From: RPQJ01 sp963732415
Lineage (GTDB): Bacteria; Pseudomonadota; Gammaproteobacteria; Steroidobacterales; Steroidobacteraceae
DNA: 64,000 bases
Assembly: GCA_963732415.1 (NCBI GenBank)
Contig: CAVSZK010000012.1
Span: 186,001 to 250,000 of the forward strand
Reading direction: 5' to 3'
In this document: piece by piece, positions 43,800 through 52,774 of the stretch
Layout of the letters: each line of letters begins with the position of its first letter
How positions within the stretch are numbered: the first letter of the stretch is position 1
The notes under the pieces: generated by a model
What the model saw: the letters and a program-made list of their open reading frames with translations, nothing else
Database searches by the model: none
What the model was told of the DNA's origin: nothing
Program-made: the position numbers and the translations under genes

Positions 43800-43816
43800 G
43801 TGCCAGGCACCTATTT
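43794..43816. repeat. Perfect palindrome GGTGCC-A-GGCACC family
   Basis: AAATAGGTGCC, A, GGCACCTATTT: perfect 11-bp arms around one base, overlapping the stop codon of the DsbA-like gene and followed by GTTTTC, so it could act as a transcription terminator and also block ribosome readthrough. A related copy is at 62305-62333, and GGTGCC also occurs in the compound repeat at 14569-14700. Confidence 0.75.
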
Positions 43817-43821
43817 GTTTT

Positions 43822-44412
43822 CTACGGCGGCGGTTCCTGGAAGGTCGAGGTCACCGGCGTAGCCTCGATTTCCGCTTCGGCCAGCTTGGCCCGGACGGCT
43901 TCGAGTTCTTCCACCGTAGCGATGGGCCCTATCCGAACCCGGTACCAGGTCTCGTCCTCCAGCGCGAAGCGCTGGATCTTCGCATCCACGCCGTAGCGGG
44001 CCAGCGTCGCCTGGAGCTTCTCCGCCTCGGTCGGCTGCTTGAAAGCGCCGGCCTGCAATACGATGTCGCCGGCCGGCAGGTTGGACGCCCTGGCATCGCC
44101 TTTCTTGTCCTCCTGCTTCGGCACCTGCACTTCCTGGGTCGGCAGCATGTCGTAGAAGGTGAGTTCCTTCGCCGGGTCAACTGCCGCGGGCGGCGCCTCC
44201 TCGGTTGATTGAGCCGATGCCGGAGGCTTGGCCGCCGCGGCACGAGGCTCAGCCGGTGCGAGGTCGCGATAGTGCAGGTACACGCCGAGCGCGACTGTGA
44301 GCCCTAAGGCGAGTCCTGCGGCGAAGCCCACCCATCCGTTGATGGTCTGGCCCCCCGGAGTGTTGCGCTTGACGTGCTTGAAGTCCCGACTGAGCGTCCG
44401 GCCCTGCGTCAC
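43822..44412 (-). CDS. SPOR-domain cell-division protein (FtsN-like)
   Basis: A 196-residue protein: a short cytoplasmic N-terminus, a transmembrane helix (INGWVGFAAGLALGLTVALGVYL, about 25-46), a Pro/Ala-rich periplasmic linker and a C-terminal SPOR domain (DIVLQAGAFKQPTEAEKLQATLARYG through RVRIGPIATVEELEAVRAKL). SPOR domains bind denuded peptidoglycan at septa. Small size and position next to argS match the common FtsN-like gene downstream of argS in gammaproteobacteria. GTG 44412 begins 1 bp after the argS stop. Confidence 0.85.
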   Translation of the reverse strand: MTQGRTLSRDFKHVKRNTPGGQTINGWVGFAAGLALGLTVALGVYLHYRDLAPAEPRAAAAKPPASAQSTEEAPPAAVDPAKELTFYDMLPTQEVQVPKQEDKKGDARASNLPAGDIVLQAGAFKQPTEAEKLQATLARYGVDAKIQRFALEDETWYRVRIGPIATVEELEAVRAKLAEAEIEATPVTSTFQEPPP

Positions 44413-44413
44413 T

Positions 44414-46288
44414 TCACATCGCCTCCGGCGCCGAAACACCGAGCAGGCCGAGGCCGTTGCGCACCACCTGCCGCAGGCCCTGGATCAGCGTCAGGCGCGC
44501 GTCGCGCAGTTCCGCGTCGTCCACCAGGAACTGGTGCGCGTTGTAGTAGGTGTGGAAATCGTTGGCGAGTTCGCGCAGGTAATGGACCAGAGCGTGCGGC
44601 GCCCGCAGTGCGGCCGCCTGCTCCACCACTTCCGGATAGCGGCTGATCGTCGCGAGCAACGCCTGCTCGTGCGGCTCCACCAGCCGGTGCAGCGAGGCAC
44701 GGCCCTGCGCGGTGTCGTAGGCAAATCCCTTCTCGTGCATCTGCCTCAGCACGCTGCAGACGCGTGCGTGCGCGTACTGGATGTAGTACACGGGATTTTC
44801 ATTCGAGTGCGACGTGGCCAACTGCATGTCGAAGTCGAGGTGCTGGTCGTTGCTGCGCATCACGTAGTAGAAGCGCGCGGCGTCGTTGCCGACTTCGCGG
44901 CGAAGTTCGCGCAGCGTGATGAACTCGCCGGAGCGAGTGGACATCTGGACTTTCTCGCCGCCGCGGTACAGCGTGACGAACTGCACCAGCCGCACATCGA
45001 GCGAGTCGCCCGGTTCGCCCATTGCAACCAGCCCGGCACGCACGCGCGCTATGTAGCCATGGTGGTCGGCGCCCAGCACGTCGACCAGCTGTTCGAAGCC
45101 ACGTTCGCGCTTGTGCAGGTGGTAGGCGATGTCGGACGCGAAGTAAGTCTTGATGCCGTTCTCGCGCACCACGACGCGGTCCTTTTCATCGCCGAAATCC
45201 GTAGCGCGGAACCACTCGGCGCCGTCCTTTTCGTAGACGACGCCGTTCTTTCGCAGGCGATCGAGCGCGCGGTCGATCGCGCCGCCGTCGGAGAGGCTGC
45301 GCTCGGAGAACCACTCGTCGTAGCAGACGCCGAATTCCTCGAGGTCCTGGCGGATGTCGGCGAGGATGTCCGCGAGCGCGATGTCGAAAGCCTTGTGGAA
45401 CCCGTCGGCCCCGAGCAGTTCCCTGGCGCGTGCGATGACGGCGTCGATGTAGATGTCCTTGTCGCCCGCTGGCGCGTCTGGCGGCAGGTCGCGGAACACG
45501 TCGGCCGCGGGGCGCACCAGTGTCCGCCCGTTTTGTTCGACCAGCTTGTCGGCGATCGGGTGCAGGTAGTCGCCGCGGTAGCCGTTGCTCGGGAACGCGA
45601 AGCACTCGCCGAAGCACTCGAGGTAGCGCAGCCACACGCTGACCGCCAGGATCTCCATCTGCCTGCCGGCGTCGTTGATGTAGTACTCGCGGTGCACGTC
45701 GTAGCCGGCCGCATCGAGCAGATTGGCGAGCGTCGCGCCGAACGCCGCGTGCCTGCCGTGGCCAACGTGCAGCGGTCCGGTGGGGTTCGCCGAAACGAAC
45801 TCGACGATCACGCGCTTTCCGGCGCCCTGCTTGCCCTTGCCATATGCCGCGCCGAGTTCGAGCACGCGGAGCAGTTCCTGGTGTCCGGCCGCAGGAGTGA
45901 GGTGGAAATTGATGAAGCCGGGACCGGCGATATCGACCCTGGCCACGAACTCGCTCGCAGGCAGCGCGTTCACGATCGCCTGCGCGACGTCGCGAGGCTT
46001 GCGCTTCGCGGCCCGGGCGAGCTGCATCGCGGCATTGGTGGCGAAATCGCCGTGGGTCGGGTCGCGGGTGCGCTCGATCGTCGGCACGAGGGCGGACGCG
46101 TCGGCGCCCACGAGGTCTTCGGGCAACGCGGTAAGCGCATCCCGCACCAGGTTTTCTATCAGGTATTTCAAGATGTTGCCGTCGGGAAGGTGTCCGGCGA
46201 GTGCGGCCAGTCTAGGGAATTCGAGGTCCGGAAGCGAGTCCGGAAAATGCAGTGGTTGCGGCGTGTCGGCTGTCTTCGTCGCAGCCAT
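44414..46288 (-). CDS. argS: Arginine-tRNA ligase
   Basis: A 624-residue class I aminoacyl-tRNA synthetase that charges tRNA-Arg. The HIGH-type motif is HVGHGR in NPTGPLHVGHGRHA; the KMSKS loop is degenerate (VQMSTRSG), as in many ArgS. The C-terminal all-helical anticodon-binding domain ends MLGLLGVSAPEAM. The ATG start at 46288 gives about 40 residues more than typical ArgS; a TTG at 46171 (LKYLIENLVRDAL) would give the usual length. It lies 13 bp after priA on the same strand, with the SPOR gene immediately behind. Confidence 0.93.
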   Translation of the reverse strand: MAATKTADTPQPLHFPDSLPDLEFPRLAALAGHLPDGNILKYLIENLVRDALTALPEDLVGADASALVPTIERTRDPTHGDFATNAAMQLARAAKRKPRDVAQAIVNALPASEFVARVDIAGPGFINFHLTPAAGHQELLRVLELGAAYGKGKQGAGKRVIVEFVSANPTGPLHVGHGRHAAFGATLANLLDAAGYDVHREYYINDAGRQMEILAVSVWLRYLECFGECFAFPSNGYRGDYLHPIADKLVEQNGRTLVRPAADVFRDLPPDAPAGDKDIYIDAVIARARELLGADGFHKAFDIALADILADIRQDLEEFGVCYDEWFSERSLSDGGAIDRALDRLRKNGVVYEKDGAEWFRATDFGDEKDRVVVRENGIKTYFASDIAYHLHKRERGFEQLVDVLGADHHGYIARVRAGLVAMGEPGDSLDVRLVQFVTLYRGGEKVQMSTRSGEFITLRELRREVGNDAARFYYVMRSNDQHLDFDMQLATSHSNENPVYYIQYAHARVCSVLRQMHEKGFAYDTAQGRASLHRLVEPHEQALLATISRYPEVVEQAAALRAPHALVHYLRELANDFHTYYNAHQFLVDDAELRDARLTLIQGLRQVVRNGLGLLGVSAPEAM

Positions 46289-46301
46289 GCCCGGCGGGCG
46301 C

Positions 46302-48503
46302 TCAGAAGAGTTCCAGCGGGTCCACGTCCAGCGACCAGCGCACCCTGCGTGCCTCCGGCAATTCCTCAACCGCGGGCAACCAGCGCGCGAACAGCCGCTG
46401 CAGCGGTGAGTGCGTAGCCGCGTGCAGCAGCAACTGCGCTCGGTAATGCCCGGCGCGTCGCTCCATCGGCGCCGAGGCCGGTCCCAGCACCTCGACGCCA
46501 GTCGAGGCTATCGATTCGGCAATTTCGCGTGCGCGCCCCAGGAACTCGAGCGGCGCGTCGCGATTCGCCGCCTCTGCCCTGAGTACGGCGATGCGTGAAA
46601 AGGGTGGCCACTTTGCGAGTTCACGTTCCGCGAGCGCCGCCGAGGCGAACGCGTCGTACCCGGCCGTCACCAGCTGCGCGAGCAGCGGATGCTCCGGGTA
46701 CTCGGTCTGTATCAGCACCTCGCCGGGTCGCTCGGCGCGACCGGCACGGCCCGCGACCTGCACGATCGACTGTGCGAGGCGCTCGCTCGCCCGGAAATCG
46801 GTTCCGAACAGTCCCTGGTCGGCGTTCAGCACCACGACCAGGCTCACGTCCGGGAAGTGATGGCCCTTGGTCAGCATCTGGGTGCCGACCAGAAGCCGGA
46901 CTTCGCCGCGGGTCACGCGATCGAGCGCGGCTTCGAGCGCACCGCGACGTCGAACCGCATCCCGGTCAATACGCTCCAGCGGCACGTCCGGGAAGAGCCG
47001 TGCCAGCGTTTCCTCGATGCGTTCCGTGCCCTGGCCCACGGGCTTCACCGCCTCGCCGCAGGTCGGGCAGGCCTCCGGCACCCGCTGCTCGGTTCCGCAG
47101 TGATGACAGTGCAGGCGCTGCTCTCGCTGATGAACGGTCAGCCGCGCGTCGCAGCGCGGGCAGGGCGCGGCCCAGCCGCATGACGGGCAGAACAGCGAGG
47201 GCGCGTAGCCGCGGCGGTTCAGGTACAGCAGCACCTGTCCGCCGGCATCGAGGTGACGCTTGATCGTGAGGACGGTCGGCGTGGCAATGCCCTGCGTCGC
47301 GGCGTGCCTGCGCAGGTCCACGAGGTGCAGCGCCGGCTGCGAGGCACCTGCCGTTCGGTTCGGCAGCGACAGCAGCACGGCCTTGCCCGACTTCGCACGC
47401 TCCAGGCTTTCGAGCGACGGTGTGGCCGATCCGAGCACGACCGGGATATTGAGCCGCTGAGCCCGCGCGAGCGCGAGGTCACGCGCCGAATAGCGGAATC
47501 CTTCCTGCTGCTTGTAGGACGGGTCGTGCTCCTCGTCCACGACGATGAGTCCCGGGCGGGCCAGCGGGGCGAAGATCGCGGAGCGCGTGCCGATCACCAC
47601 CGGCGAGGCGCCACTGCGTGCGGCACGCCATGCGCGCAGCCGCTCCTGGTCGGTGAGCGACGAGTGCAGCACCGCGAGCGGTGCATCGAAGCGCGCCGCG
47701 AATCGGCTGACGAGCTGCGGAGTGAGCGCGATCTCGGGCACCAGCACCAGTGCCTGCTCTCCGCGCGCCACGACGTCCTCGATCGCGCGCAGGTAGACCT
47801 CGGTCTTGCCGCTGCCAGTGACGCCGTGCAGCAGGAATGACACGTGCCGGCCATGTGCCGCGGCAATCGCGTCGATCGCCGAACGCTGGTCCGGCATTGG
47901 TTCCGGTCCCTGGCTGGCGCTCACATCCGGTCGAGGCGACGGCGCATCGGCCATGCGGAACTTCGTCACCCAGCCTCGTTTCTCGAGTTCGCGCACGTGG
48001 TCGCGCCAGCGAGGCGATACGGTCGCGAGACCTGCAGCGTCGGCGCCGTCACGTGCCTGGAGGAACTCCGCCATTTCCCGGAGCCGGTTGGCGCGGGTCG
48101 GCAGGGCCGCGAGGCTGCCGGTGCGCGCTGCGGCACTCAGCGTCCAGCGCTCGCTCATCTCTAGCATCGAATCCCCGGTGCGCAGCGGCGCCGGCAGCGC
48201 TGCGGCGATCACCTCGCCCGGCGGGTGCCGGTAGTAGTCGGCCGCCCAGCGCAGCAGTTCCAGCAGCGGCGCGTCGAACACCGGTTCGTCGTCCACCACG
48301 GCGACGGCGGTCTTCAGTTTCGATTCGGGAACGTCTGAGCTGGCCCGCGTTTCCACGACGACGCCGACCACGCGGCGGCGCCCGAACGGCACCCACACTC
48401 GGACACCCGGCCGCAGCGATTCGGGCGCTGCCTGTGGCGGTGCGCGGTAGTCGAATAGGCGCCTCAGCGGCGCGTCGATCGCGACGACCAGGATGCCGCT
48501 CAT
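46302..48503 (-). CDS. priA: Primosomal replication restart helicase PriA
   Basis: A 733-residue DEAH-type helicase. It has Walker A GVTGSGKTE, DEEHD, motif III GSATPS and the zinc-binding region with eight cysteines in four pairs (CPSCG, CPRCD, CHHCG, CPTCG). The N-terminal 3'-DNA-binding domain (VVAIDAPLRRLFDYRAP) and C-terminal domain are complete. PriA restarts collapsed replication forks. DnaA-box-like sites lie just upstream. Confidence 0.95.
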   Translation of the reverse strand: MSGILVVAIDAPLRRLFDYRAPPQAAPESLRPGVRVWVPFGRRRVVGVVVETRASSDVPESKLKTAVAVVDDEPVFDAPLLELLRWAADYYRHPPGEVIAAALPAPLRTGDSMLEMSERWTLSAAARTGSLAALPTRANRLREMAEFLQARDGADAAGLATVSPRWRDHVRELEKRGWVTKFRMADAPSPRPDVSASQGPEPMPDQRSAIDAIAAAHGRHVSFLLHGVTGSGKTEVYLRAIEDVVARGEQALVLVPEIALTPQLVSRFAARFDAPLAVLHSSLTDQERLRAWRAARSGASPVVIGTRSAIFAPLARPGLIVVDEEHDPSYKQQEGFRYSARDLALARAQRLNIPVVLGSATPSLESLERAKSGKAVLLSLPNRTAGASQPALHLVDLRRHAATQGIATPTVLTIKRHLDAGGQVLLYLNRRGYAPSLFCPSCGWAAPCPRCDARLTVHQREQRLHCHHCGTEQRVPEACPTCGEAVKPVGQGTERIEETLARLFPDVPLERIDRDAVRRRGALEAALDRVTRGEVRLLVGTQMLTKGHHFPDVSLVVVLNADQGLFGTDFRASERLAQSIVQVAGRAGRAERPGEVLIQTEYPEHPLLAQLVTAGYDAFASAALAERELAKWPPFSRIAVLRAEAANRDAPLEFLGRAREIAESIASTGVEVLGPASAPMERRAGHYRAQLLLHAATHSPLQRLFARWLPAVEELPEARRVRWSLDVDPLELF

Positions 48504-48848
48504 CGCAGCCTGCGCTTATGTGAAGTTGTCCACATGTGCTGTGGATAAGTCTGTGGGTGAATTGCGGGTACAGCTGCCAAGTGCCGGTTTCGCAAAAGAG
48601 TTTTTCGATCTGGTCAGAAAATCACCGGTCGAAAATTAACTCATGATAATCAAGTGCTTACCTTGCTGTATCGCAAAATACATAGACCCTGTCCAGATCG
48701 CGCCGCATGCCGGGAATACTCCAGTTCCGCACCCGGCGCTCCCGGTGCAAATCTTCATCAGCACATTGCGTCAACCGATTGTCCTGACTGGCGTTATGGT
48801 CATCAGAGACCACAGCCAGGTCAGGCCGGAGCGTTGCAGTCTAACCTC
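48504..48848. other. Intergenic region between divergent priA and sigma-factor genes
   Basis: About 345 bp without a supported gene. It holds a pair of DnaA-box-like sites at 48526-48548, then an AT-rich stretch (48600-48680) around TTAACTCATGATAATC that could contain the sigma-factor promoter. No -35/-10 pair stands out. Other in-frame starts upstream of the sigma gene (for example at 48654) would translate a poorly conserved lead. Confidence 0.4.
48526..48548. promoter_or_regulatory. Paired DnaA-box-like sites upstream of priA
   Basis: TTGTCCACA (48526-48534) differs by one base from the DnaA consensus TTATCCACA, and TGTGGATAA (48540-48548) is its exact complement-strand form. They are inverted and 5 bp apart, 23-45 bp upstream of the priA ATG (48503), so DnaA could regulate priA. 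There is no AT-rich unwinding element of origin type or surrounding box cluster. Confidence 0.6.
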
Positions 48849-49469
48849 ATGGAGAGCTTTGCTAGTCTGGAAATCTCGATCCCGGGGCCCGATGGCGCCG
48901 GCTGGGCTGAAGGGACCGGAGGGGAGTGTTTGGACCAGGCCGCGGAACTGAATACCTTCCTGTCGGAGGTCGAACGACGGGCATGCCGGATCGCCGAGAT
49001 TGCGGTCCGCAACCGCGATGACGCGCTCGACATCGTCCAGGGGGCGATGCTGCGGTTCGCCCGCAGCTACGCTGCGCGCCCTGCGACGGAATGGAAGCCG
49101 ATTTTCTATCGGATACTCTGGAACGGAATCCGTGACTTCCAGCGCCGTCGCTCGGTGCGGTCGAAGATCTTTGCGCTGCTGCCGGGCCAGTGGCAGGACG
49201 ACGAGGCCGGAGAGGATCCGATCGCGCAGGTCGCCGATGGAGGACAGGATCCTTCGGCGAAAGCGGCAACGGATGAGGCGATGCGCATGCTCGAATCGGC
49301 GCTGGCGCGCCTGCCGGCTCGGCAGCAACAGGCATTCGCGCTGCGTTGCCTCGAAGGCATGGACGTTGCCGGGACTGCTGCCGCGATGCGCTGCTCCGAG
49401 GGCAGCGTCAAGACACATTACTTCCGCGCGCTGCATACGTTGCGCGGTGAACTGGGCGAGGTGTGGTGA
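48849..49469 (+). CDS. RNA polymerase sigma factor, ECF-like (sigma-70 family)
   Basis: A 206-residue sigma factor. Region 2 includes RNRDDALDIVQGAMLRFARSYA and region 4 is a helix-turn-helix with LPARQQQAFALRCLEGMDVAGTAAAMRCSEGSVKTHYFRAL. Its partner genes are the membrane protein overlapping as TGATG and the DUF3106 protein. The start ATG 48849 is chosen; TTG 48930, preceded by GGAGGGGAG, is a plausible shorter start. The promoter specificity is unknown. Confidence 0.88.
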   Translation: MESFASLEISIPGPDGAGWAEGTGGECLDQAAELNTFLSEVERRACRIAEIAVRNRDDALDIVQGAMLRFARSYAARPATEWKPIFYRILWNGIRDFQRRRSVRSKIFALLPGQWQDDEAGEDPIAQVADGGQDPSAKAATDEAMRMLESALARLPARQQQAFALRCLEGMDVAGTAAAMRCSEGSVKTHYFRALHTLRGELGEVW

Positions 49470-49876
49470 TGGACAGCCAGGATCGTGAACTGACCGGCAC
49501 CGAGAAACGAGCACGCGAATTGTTCGACGCGAGCGTCGGGTCGCTGGATGGACGCGCACGCACGCGGCTGGCCGCCGCGCGGCGTGCCGCGGTGGCCGAG
49601 GTCCGGGAGCCTCGGGGCATGGCGTGGCGTTCGTGGGCGCCCGCGGCCGCGATGGCCTCGGTGGCGCTGGTCGCAGTGCTACTGTGGCGCGCACAGGAAC
49701 CCCATTCGCCGACGGCACCCGATGCGAGCACCGCGGATGTGGCTGCGGCCGACGCGCCCCTCGCCCCGGTGGAACTGCTCGCAAGCGGGGATGACCTGGG
49801 CCTGGTGGAAAATGACCTCGCTTTTTATGAATGGCTGGATGCGACGGAATTCGAGGTTGGTGGCAGCAGTGGTTGA
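49469..49876 (+). CDS. DUF3619-like small membrane protein, possible anti-sigma factor
   Basis: A 135-residue protein with a cytoplasmic N-terminus, a central transmembrane helix (SWAPAAAMASVALVAVLLW, about 52-70) and an acidic periplasmic tail. It resembles DUF3619 proteins that follow an ECF-type sigma gene and precede DUF3106. Size, topology and coupling (start overlaps the sigma stop as TGATG) fit an anti-sigma or regulatory partner, but binding is not shown. Confidence 0.7.
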   Translation: MDSQDRELTGTEKRARELFDASVGSLDGRARTRLAAARRAAVAEVREPRGMAWRSWAPAAAMASVALVAVLLWRAQEPHSPTAPDASTADVAAADAPLAPVELLASGDDLGLVENDLAFYEWLDATEFEVGGSSG

Positions 49877-49993
49877 AGCATCCGAAATTCGCGACCCGCG
49901 CGATTGCGGAATTACGCGCTTGCCTGACGGCTTGGGCCACCGGTTGCGCGACGAGCGCTGCGGGGAAGCAGGCATGGGACAGGAGCACGACAA

Positions 49994-50665
49994 ATGAAGC
50001 GTCGCCTTAACATCGTCGTCGCTGGCGTGCTGCTCGCGGCAAGCATGGCAGTGCACGCGGAGACAACGAGTGCAGCCACGCAGTCGATCCCATGGAACAG
50101 TTTGACCGCCGAGCAGCAGCAGGCGCTCGGGCCGATGCAATCGCACTGGGACAGCCTGCCCCCGCCGCGCCAGGCCGAACTGGCCCGTGGCGCACAGCGC
50201 TGGGAATCGATGACGCCCCAGCAGCGCGAGCAGGCGCGCAAACGCTTCGACCAGTGGCGGGAAATGCCGCCGGCCGAGCGTGAGCAGTTGCGCAATCGGT
50301 ACCAGGAGTTCCGCAGCCTGCCACCCGAGGAGCAGCAACGGCTTCGCGAAACGTATCGGCGGTACAAGGAATTGCCGCCCGCCGAGCGAGAGCAGTTGCG
50401 CGAGAAATGGCAGCAGGTGCCGCAAGAGGAGCGCAGCCGAATGCGGCAGCGCTGGCAGCAGGCAACGCCTGAGCAGCGCGAGCAGATGCGTGAAAAGTTG
50501 AAGAACGCGACACCCGAGCAGCGCCGGGAATTCCGCGAGAACATGCAGAAAATGACGCCTGAGCAGCGCCAGCAGATGCGCGACGAAGTGCAGAAGATGA
50601 CGCCCGAAGAGCGCCAGAAATGGCAGGAGCAGGCCGACAAGCCCGGCAACCGGAAGAATCGTTAG
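49994..50665 (+). CDS. DUF3106 periplasmic repeat protein
   Basis: A 223-residue secreted protein: signal peptide ending AVHA, then about ten copies of a helical repeat with the pattern (L/M)(P/T)PEQRxxxRxxWxx, rich in Glu, Gln and Arg. This is the DUF3106 family, associated with the sigma-factor/DUF3619 cassette. The amphipathic, Met-containing repeats resemble periplasmic metal or stress sensors such as CpxP/ZraP, but no function is established. Confidence 0.8.
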   Translation: MKRRLNIVVAGVLLAASMAVHAETTSAATQSIPWNSLTAEQQQALGPMQSHWDSLPPPRQAELARGAQRWESMTPQQREQARKRFDQWREMPPAEREQLRNRYQEFRSLPPEEQQRLRETYRRYKELPPAEREQLREKWQQVPQEERSRMRQRWQQATPEQREQMREKLKNATPEQRREFRENMQKMTPEQRQQMRDEVQKMTPEERQKWQEQADKPGNRKNR

Positions 50666-50776
50666 AGCGAGTGACCCGGCCGGGCCGGACTGGGACAACC
50701 CGGACTGGAACGGACAGGGTCGTACGTGAAGGGGTCGTCGCTTGCCATGCCGACAAGCTGCAGACGGTCGTCGATG

Positions 50777-52603
50777 TCAGGTACAGAGTTTTTCGGCGCG
50801 CAGGTCCCTGATCTTCATCATCCTGGCCTTGTCCCTGAACCGGGCGTCGCAGCGTATCGGGTCCATCACCGGCTGCAGTATTGACCAGGCGAGGGTCGTG
50901 CTTGAATTCGTCGCGTGGATGTACTGGAGAGCCATTTCCTTTTCGTCCAGCAGCACGAGGATCACCGGAATGTCGAAGTCGGACAGCAGGTTCCCGCTCC
51001 CGGGATCGTTCCAGCTTCGATCGGGGGTCGCGGCGAGCTTTCGTGCAAACGCCTTGCGATCACTGTTACCGTCCAGCGCATCGAAAAGCGCCTCGACCTG
51101 GCGGTCCGTGCCGGTGCCCCAGTTCCTCGCCCATCGATCGTAGTACGATCGCGCAAGGTCGCGCTTGCCTTCCAGCAGGTAGGCCGGTCCGATGTTCTGC
51201 ACACAGAGGAACGAGTCGGGCGCGTACTCGAGTGTCGGCTCGCAGGCAGTGATCGCGTCCGCATTGCGTCCGGCGATCATGAGCATGGAGGAATAGTTCG
51301 CTGCCACGATCAGCGAGCGCGGGTCGAGTGCGACCGCGCGCTGTAGCGACGCGAGGCTCTCATCGAGCGCGCCCGTCAGCATCAACGTGGTTCCCAGCCA
51401 CTGGTGGGCGGTCGCGAAGGAGGGCTTGAGCTCGATGGCCCGCTTGAAGAGCGCGATCGCCGTTTCGTCATTCCGGCTGACGCTTTCCACGTTGCCGAGC
51501 CCCGCGTAGGCTTCTGCCAGGGTCGGATCGAGTACCAGCGCACGCTCGGCAGCTTCGCGAGCGTGCGCAGCTGCGTCCGCGGCGGAGATGCGGACCGTGT
51601 AGTCGGCGATCACCGCGTAGCAAAGCGCAAGCCCGCCCCACGCCTCCGCGTATCCGGGGTCGGCCGCAATGGCCTGCTCGAACGAGTCGATCGCGGCCCA
51701 GAGTTCGTCGTCGCGACGGACTTGCCACAGGGCTAGGCCGCGCAGGTAGAGATCGTGCGCCTTCAGGTTCTTCGTGCCGCTTACCGAAGATCCGGCAGCG
51801 CCCGCTCCGACTACCCGGACCTTCAGTTCACTGCCGATCGCCTGTGCGATTTCGTCCTGTATCGCGAAGATGTCCTTCAGTTCGCGGTCGTAGGTCTCCG
51901 ACCAGAGGTGATAACCGGTCCGGGCATCGATCAACTGCGCGGTGATCCGCACCCGATCGTCCTGCTTTCGCACGCTGCCTTCGAGCACCATGCGCACCTT
52001 GAGCTGCGCGGCGATCTGCTCGACGTCGCGCTTCTCGCCCTTGAACTGGAACGAAGACGTGCGCGCTGCGACGCTGAGGTCCGGCACGCGCGCGAGCACG
52101 TTCAGGATCTCCTCGGAGATGCCGTCCGAGAAGTACTCGTTGGCCGGGTCACCGGACATGTTCTCGAACGGCAGCACCGCGATCGACTTTTCGGACACCG
52201 CCGAGAGGTCCGGGGCGGCTGACGACGTGCCTGGTGCCTGCGCCGCAGCGCCGGCGGGAGCGGTAACACTGCTGGCCCGGTCGTAGCGCCAGAAGATTCC
52301 GCCGCCCAGGAGGAACAGCAGCGTGATGATGGCGAGTTCGGCGGCCGTGACACGTTGCTGCCCCTTGTCGCCGTGGTACCAGGCCATCACCAGCACGATC
52401 GGCAGGCCGACCAGCAACGCGAGGGTTGCCAGCTGCTGCAACTGCAGCGGCCAGTTGAACGTGGCGCTGACGTAGGCGAGGCCCTGCAGCAGGCCCCAGG
52501 CGCCTGCGGCATAGACGACGCCCCACTGCACCACCTTGCGGCGGCGCAGCTTGGCCCAGGTGCTTTCCTGCGGGTCTCCGGTCGACTCGTCGTTCGTCGT
52601 CAC
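50777..52603 (-). CDS. FlgO/TolB-like plus TPR membrane protein
   Basis: A 608-residue protein with a cytoplasmic N-terminus, two to three hydrophobic helices (about 25-105), an FlgO/TolB-like domain (KSIAVLPFENMSGDPANEYFSDGISEEILNVL), and then TPR repeats. This architecture recurs among bacterial adenylate-cyclase-associated and signal proteins; a C-terminal cyclase catalytic domain is absent here. The DNA-binding domain often attached in the family is missing. The function is unknown. Confidence 0.75.
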   Translation of the reverse strand: MTTNDESTGDPQESTWAKLRRRKVVQWGVVYAAGAWGLLQGLAYVSATFNWPLQLQQLATLALLVGLPIVLVMAWYHGDKGQQRVTAAELAIITLLFLLGGGIFWRYDRASSVTAPAGAAAQAPGTSSAAPDLSAVSEKSIAVLPFENMSGDPANEYFSDGISEEILNVLARVPDLSVAARTSSFQFKGEKRDVEQIAAQLKVRMVLEGSVRKQDDRVRITAQLIDARTGYHLWSETYDRELKDIFAIQDEIAQAIGSELKVRVVGAGAAGSSVSGTKNLKAHDLYLRGLALWQVRRDDELWAAIDSFEQAIAADPGYAEAWGGLALCYAVIADYTVRISAADAAAHAREAAERALVLDPTLAEAYAGLGNVESVSRNDETAIALFKRAIELKPSFATAHQWLGTTLMLTGALDESLASLQRAVALDPRSLIVAANYSSMLMIAGRNADAITACEPTLEYAPDSFLCVQNIGPAYLLEGKRDLARSYYDRWARNWGTGTDRQVEALFDALDGNSDRKAFARKLAATPDRSWNDPGSGNLLSDFDIPVILVLLDEKEMALQYIHATNSSTTLAWSILQPVMDPIRCDARFRDKARMMKIRDLRAEKLCT

Positions 52604-52774
52604 CGCTGGAGTCTAGCTGCTAACCGGCTGTCGTAAACCACTCCGGGACCGGGAAATCCCTTTTCCTCAATCGTGGCTTGCCACGACACATTCACAGTCC
52701 TCATCTTATGGTTGGCCAAAGCTTGGCGTAGGACACTCGGGCTCTCTGTGGAATGAGTCCAAGGAAGCGAGCCT

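Noticed and set aside
44297..46417. 706-codon plus-strand frame over argS
   Set aside because: argS is unmistakable on the minus strand; the antisense product is a low-complexity shadow.
48504..48848. Chromosomal origin at the DnaA-box-like pair
   Set aside because: Only two sites, no clustered boxes, no dnaA/dnaN/gyrB neighbourhood and no clear unwinding element; regulation of priA is the simpler reading.
48771..49988. 405-codon minus-strand frame over the sigma-factor cassette
   Set aside because: Antisense to sigma region 2 and 4 motifs; product is Arg/Pro/His-rich without a domain.
50100..50660. DNA tandem repeat/minisatellite
   Set aside because: The periodicity is at protein level (DUF3106 helical repeat) and DNA copies are too diverged to be a separate repeat element.
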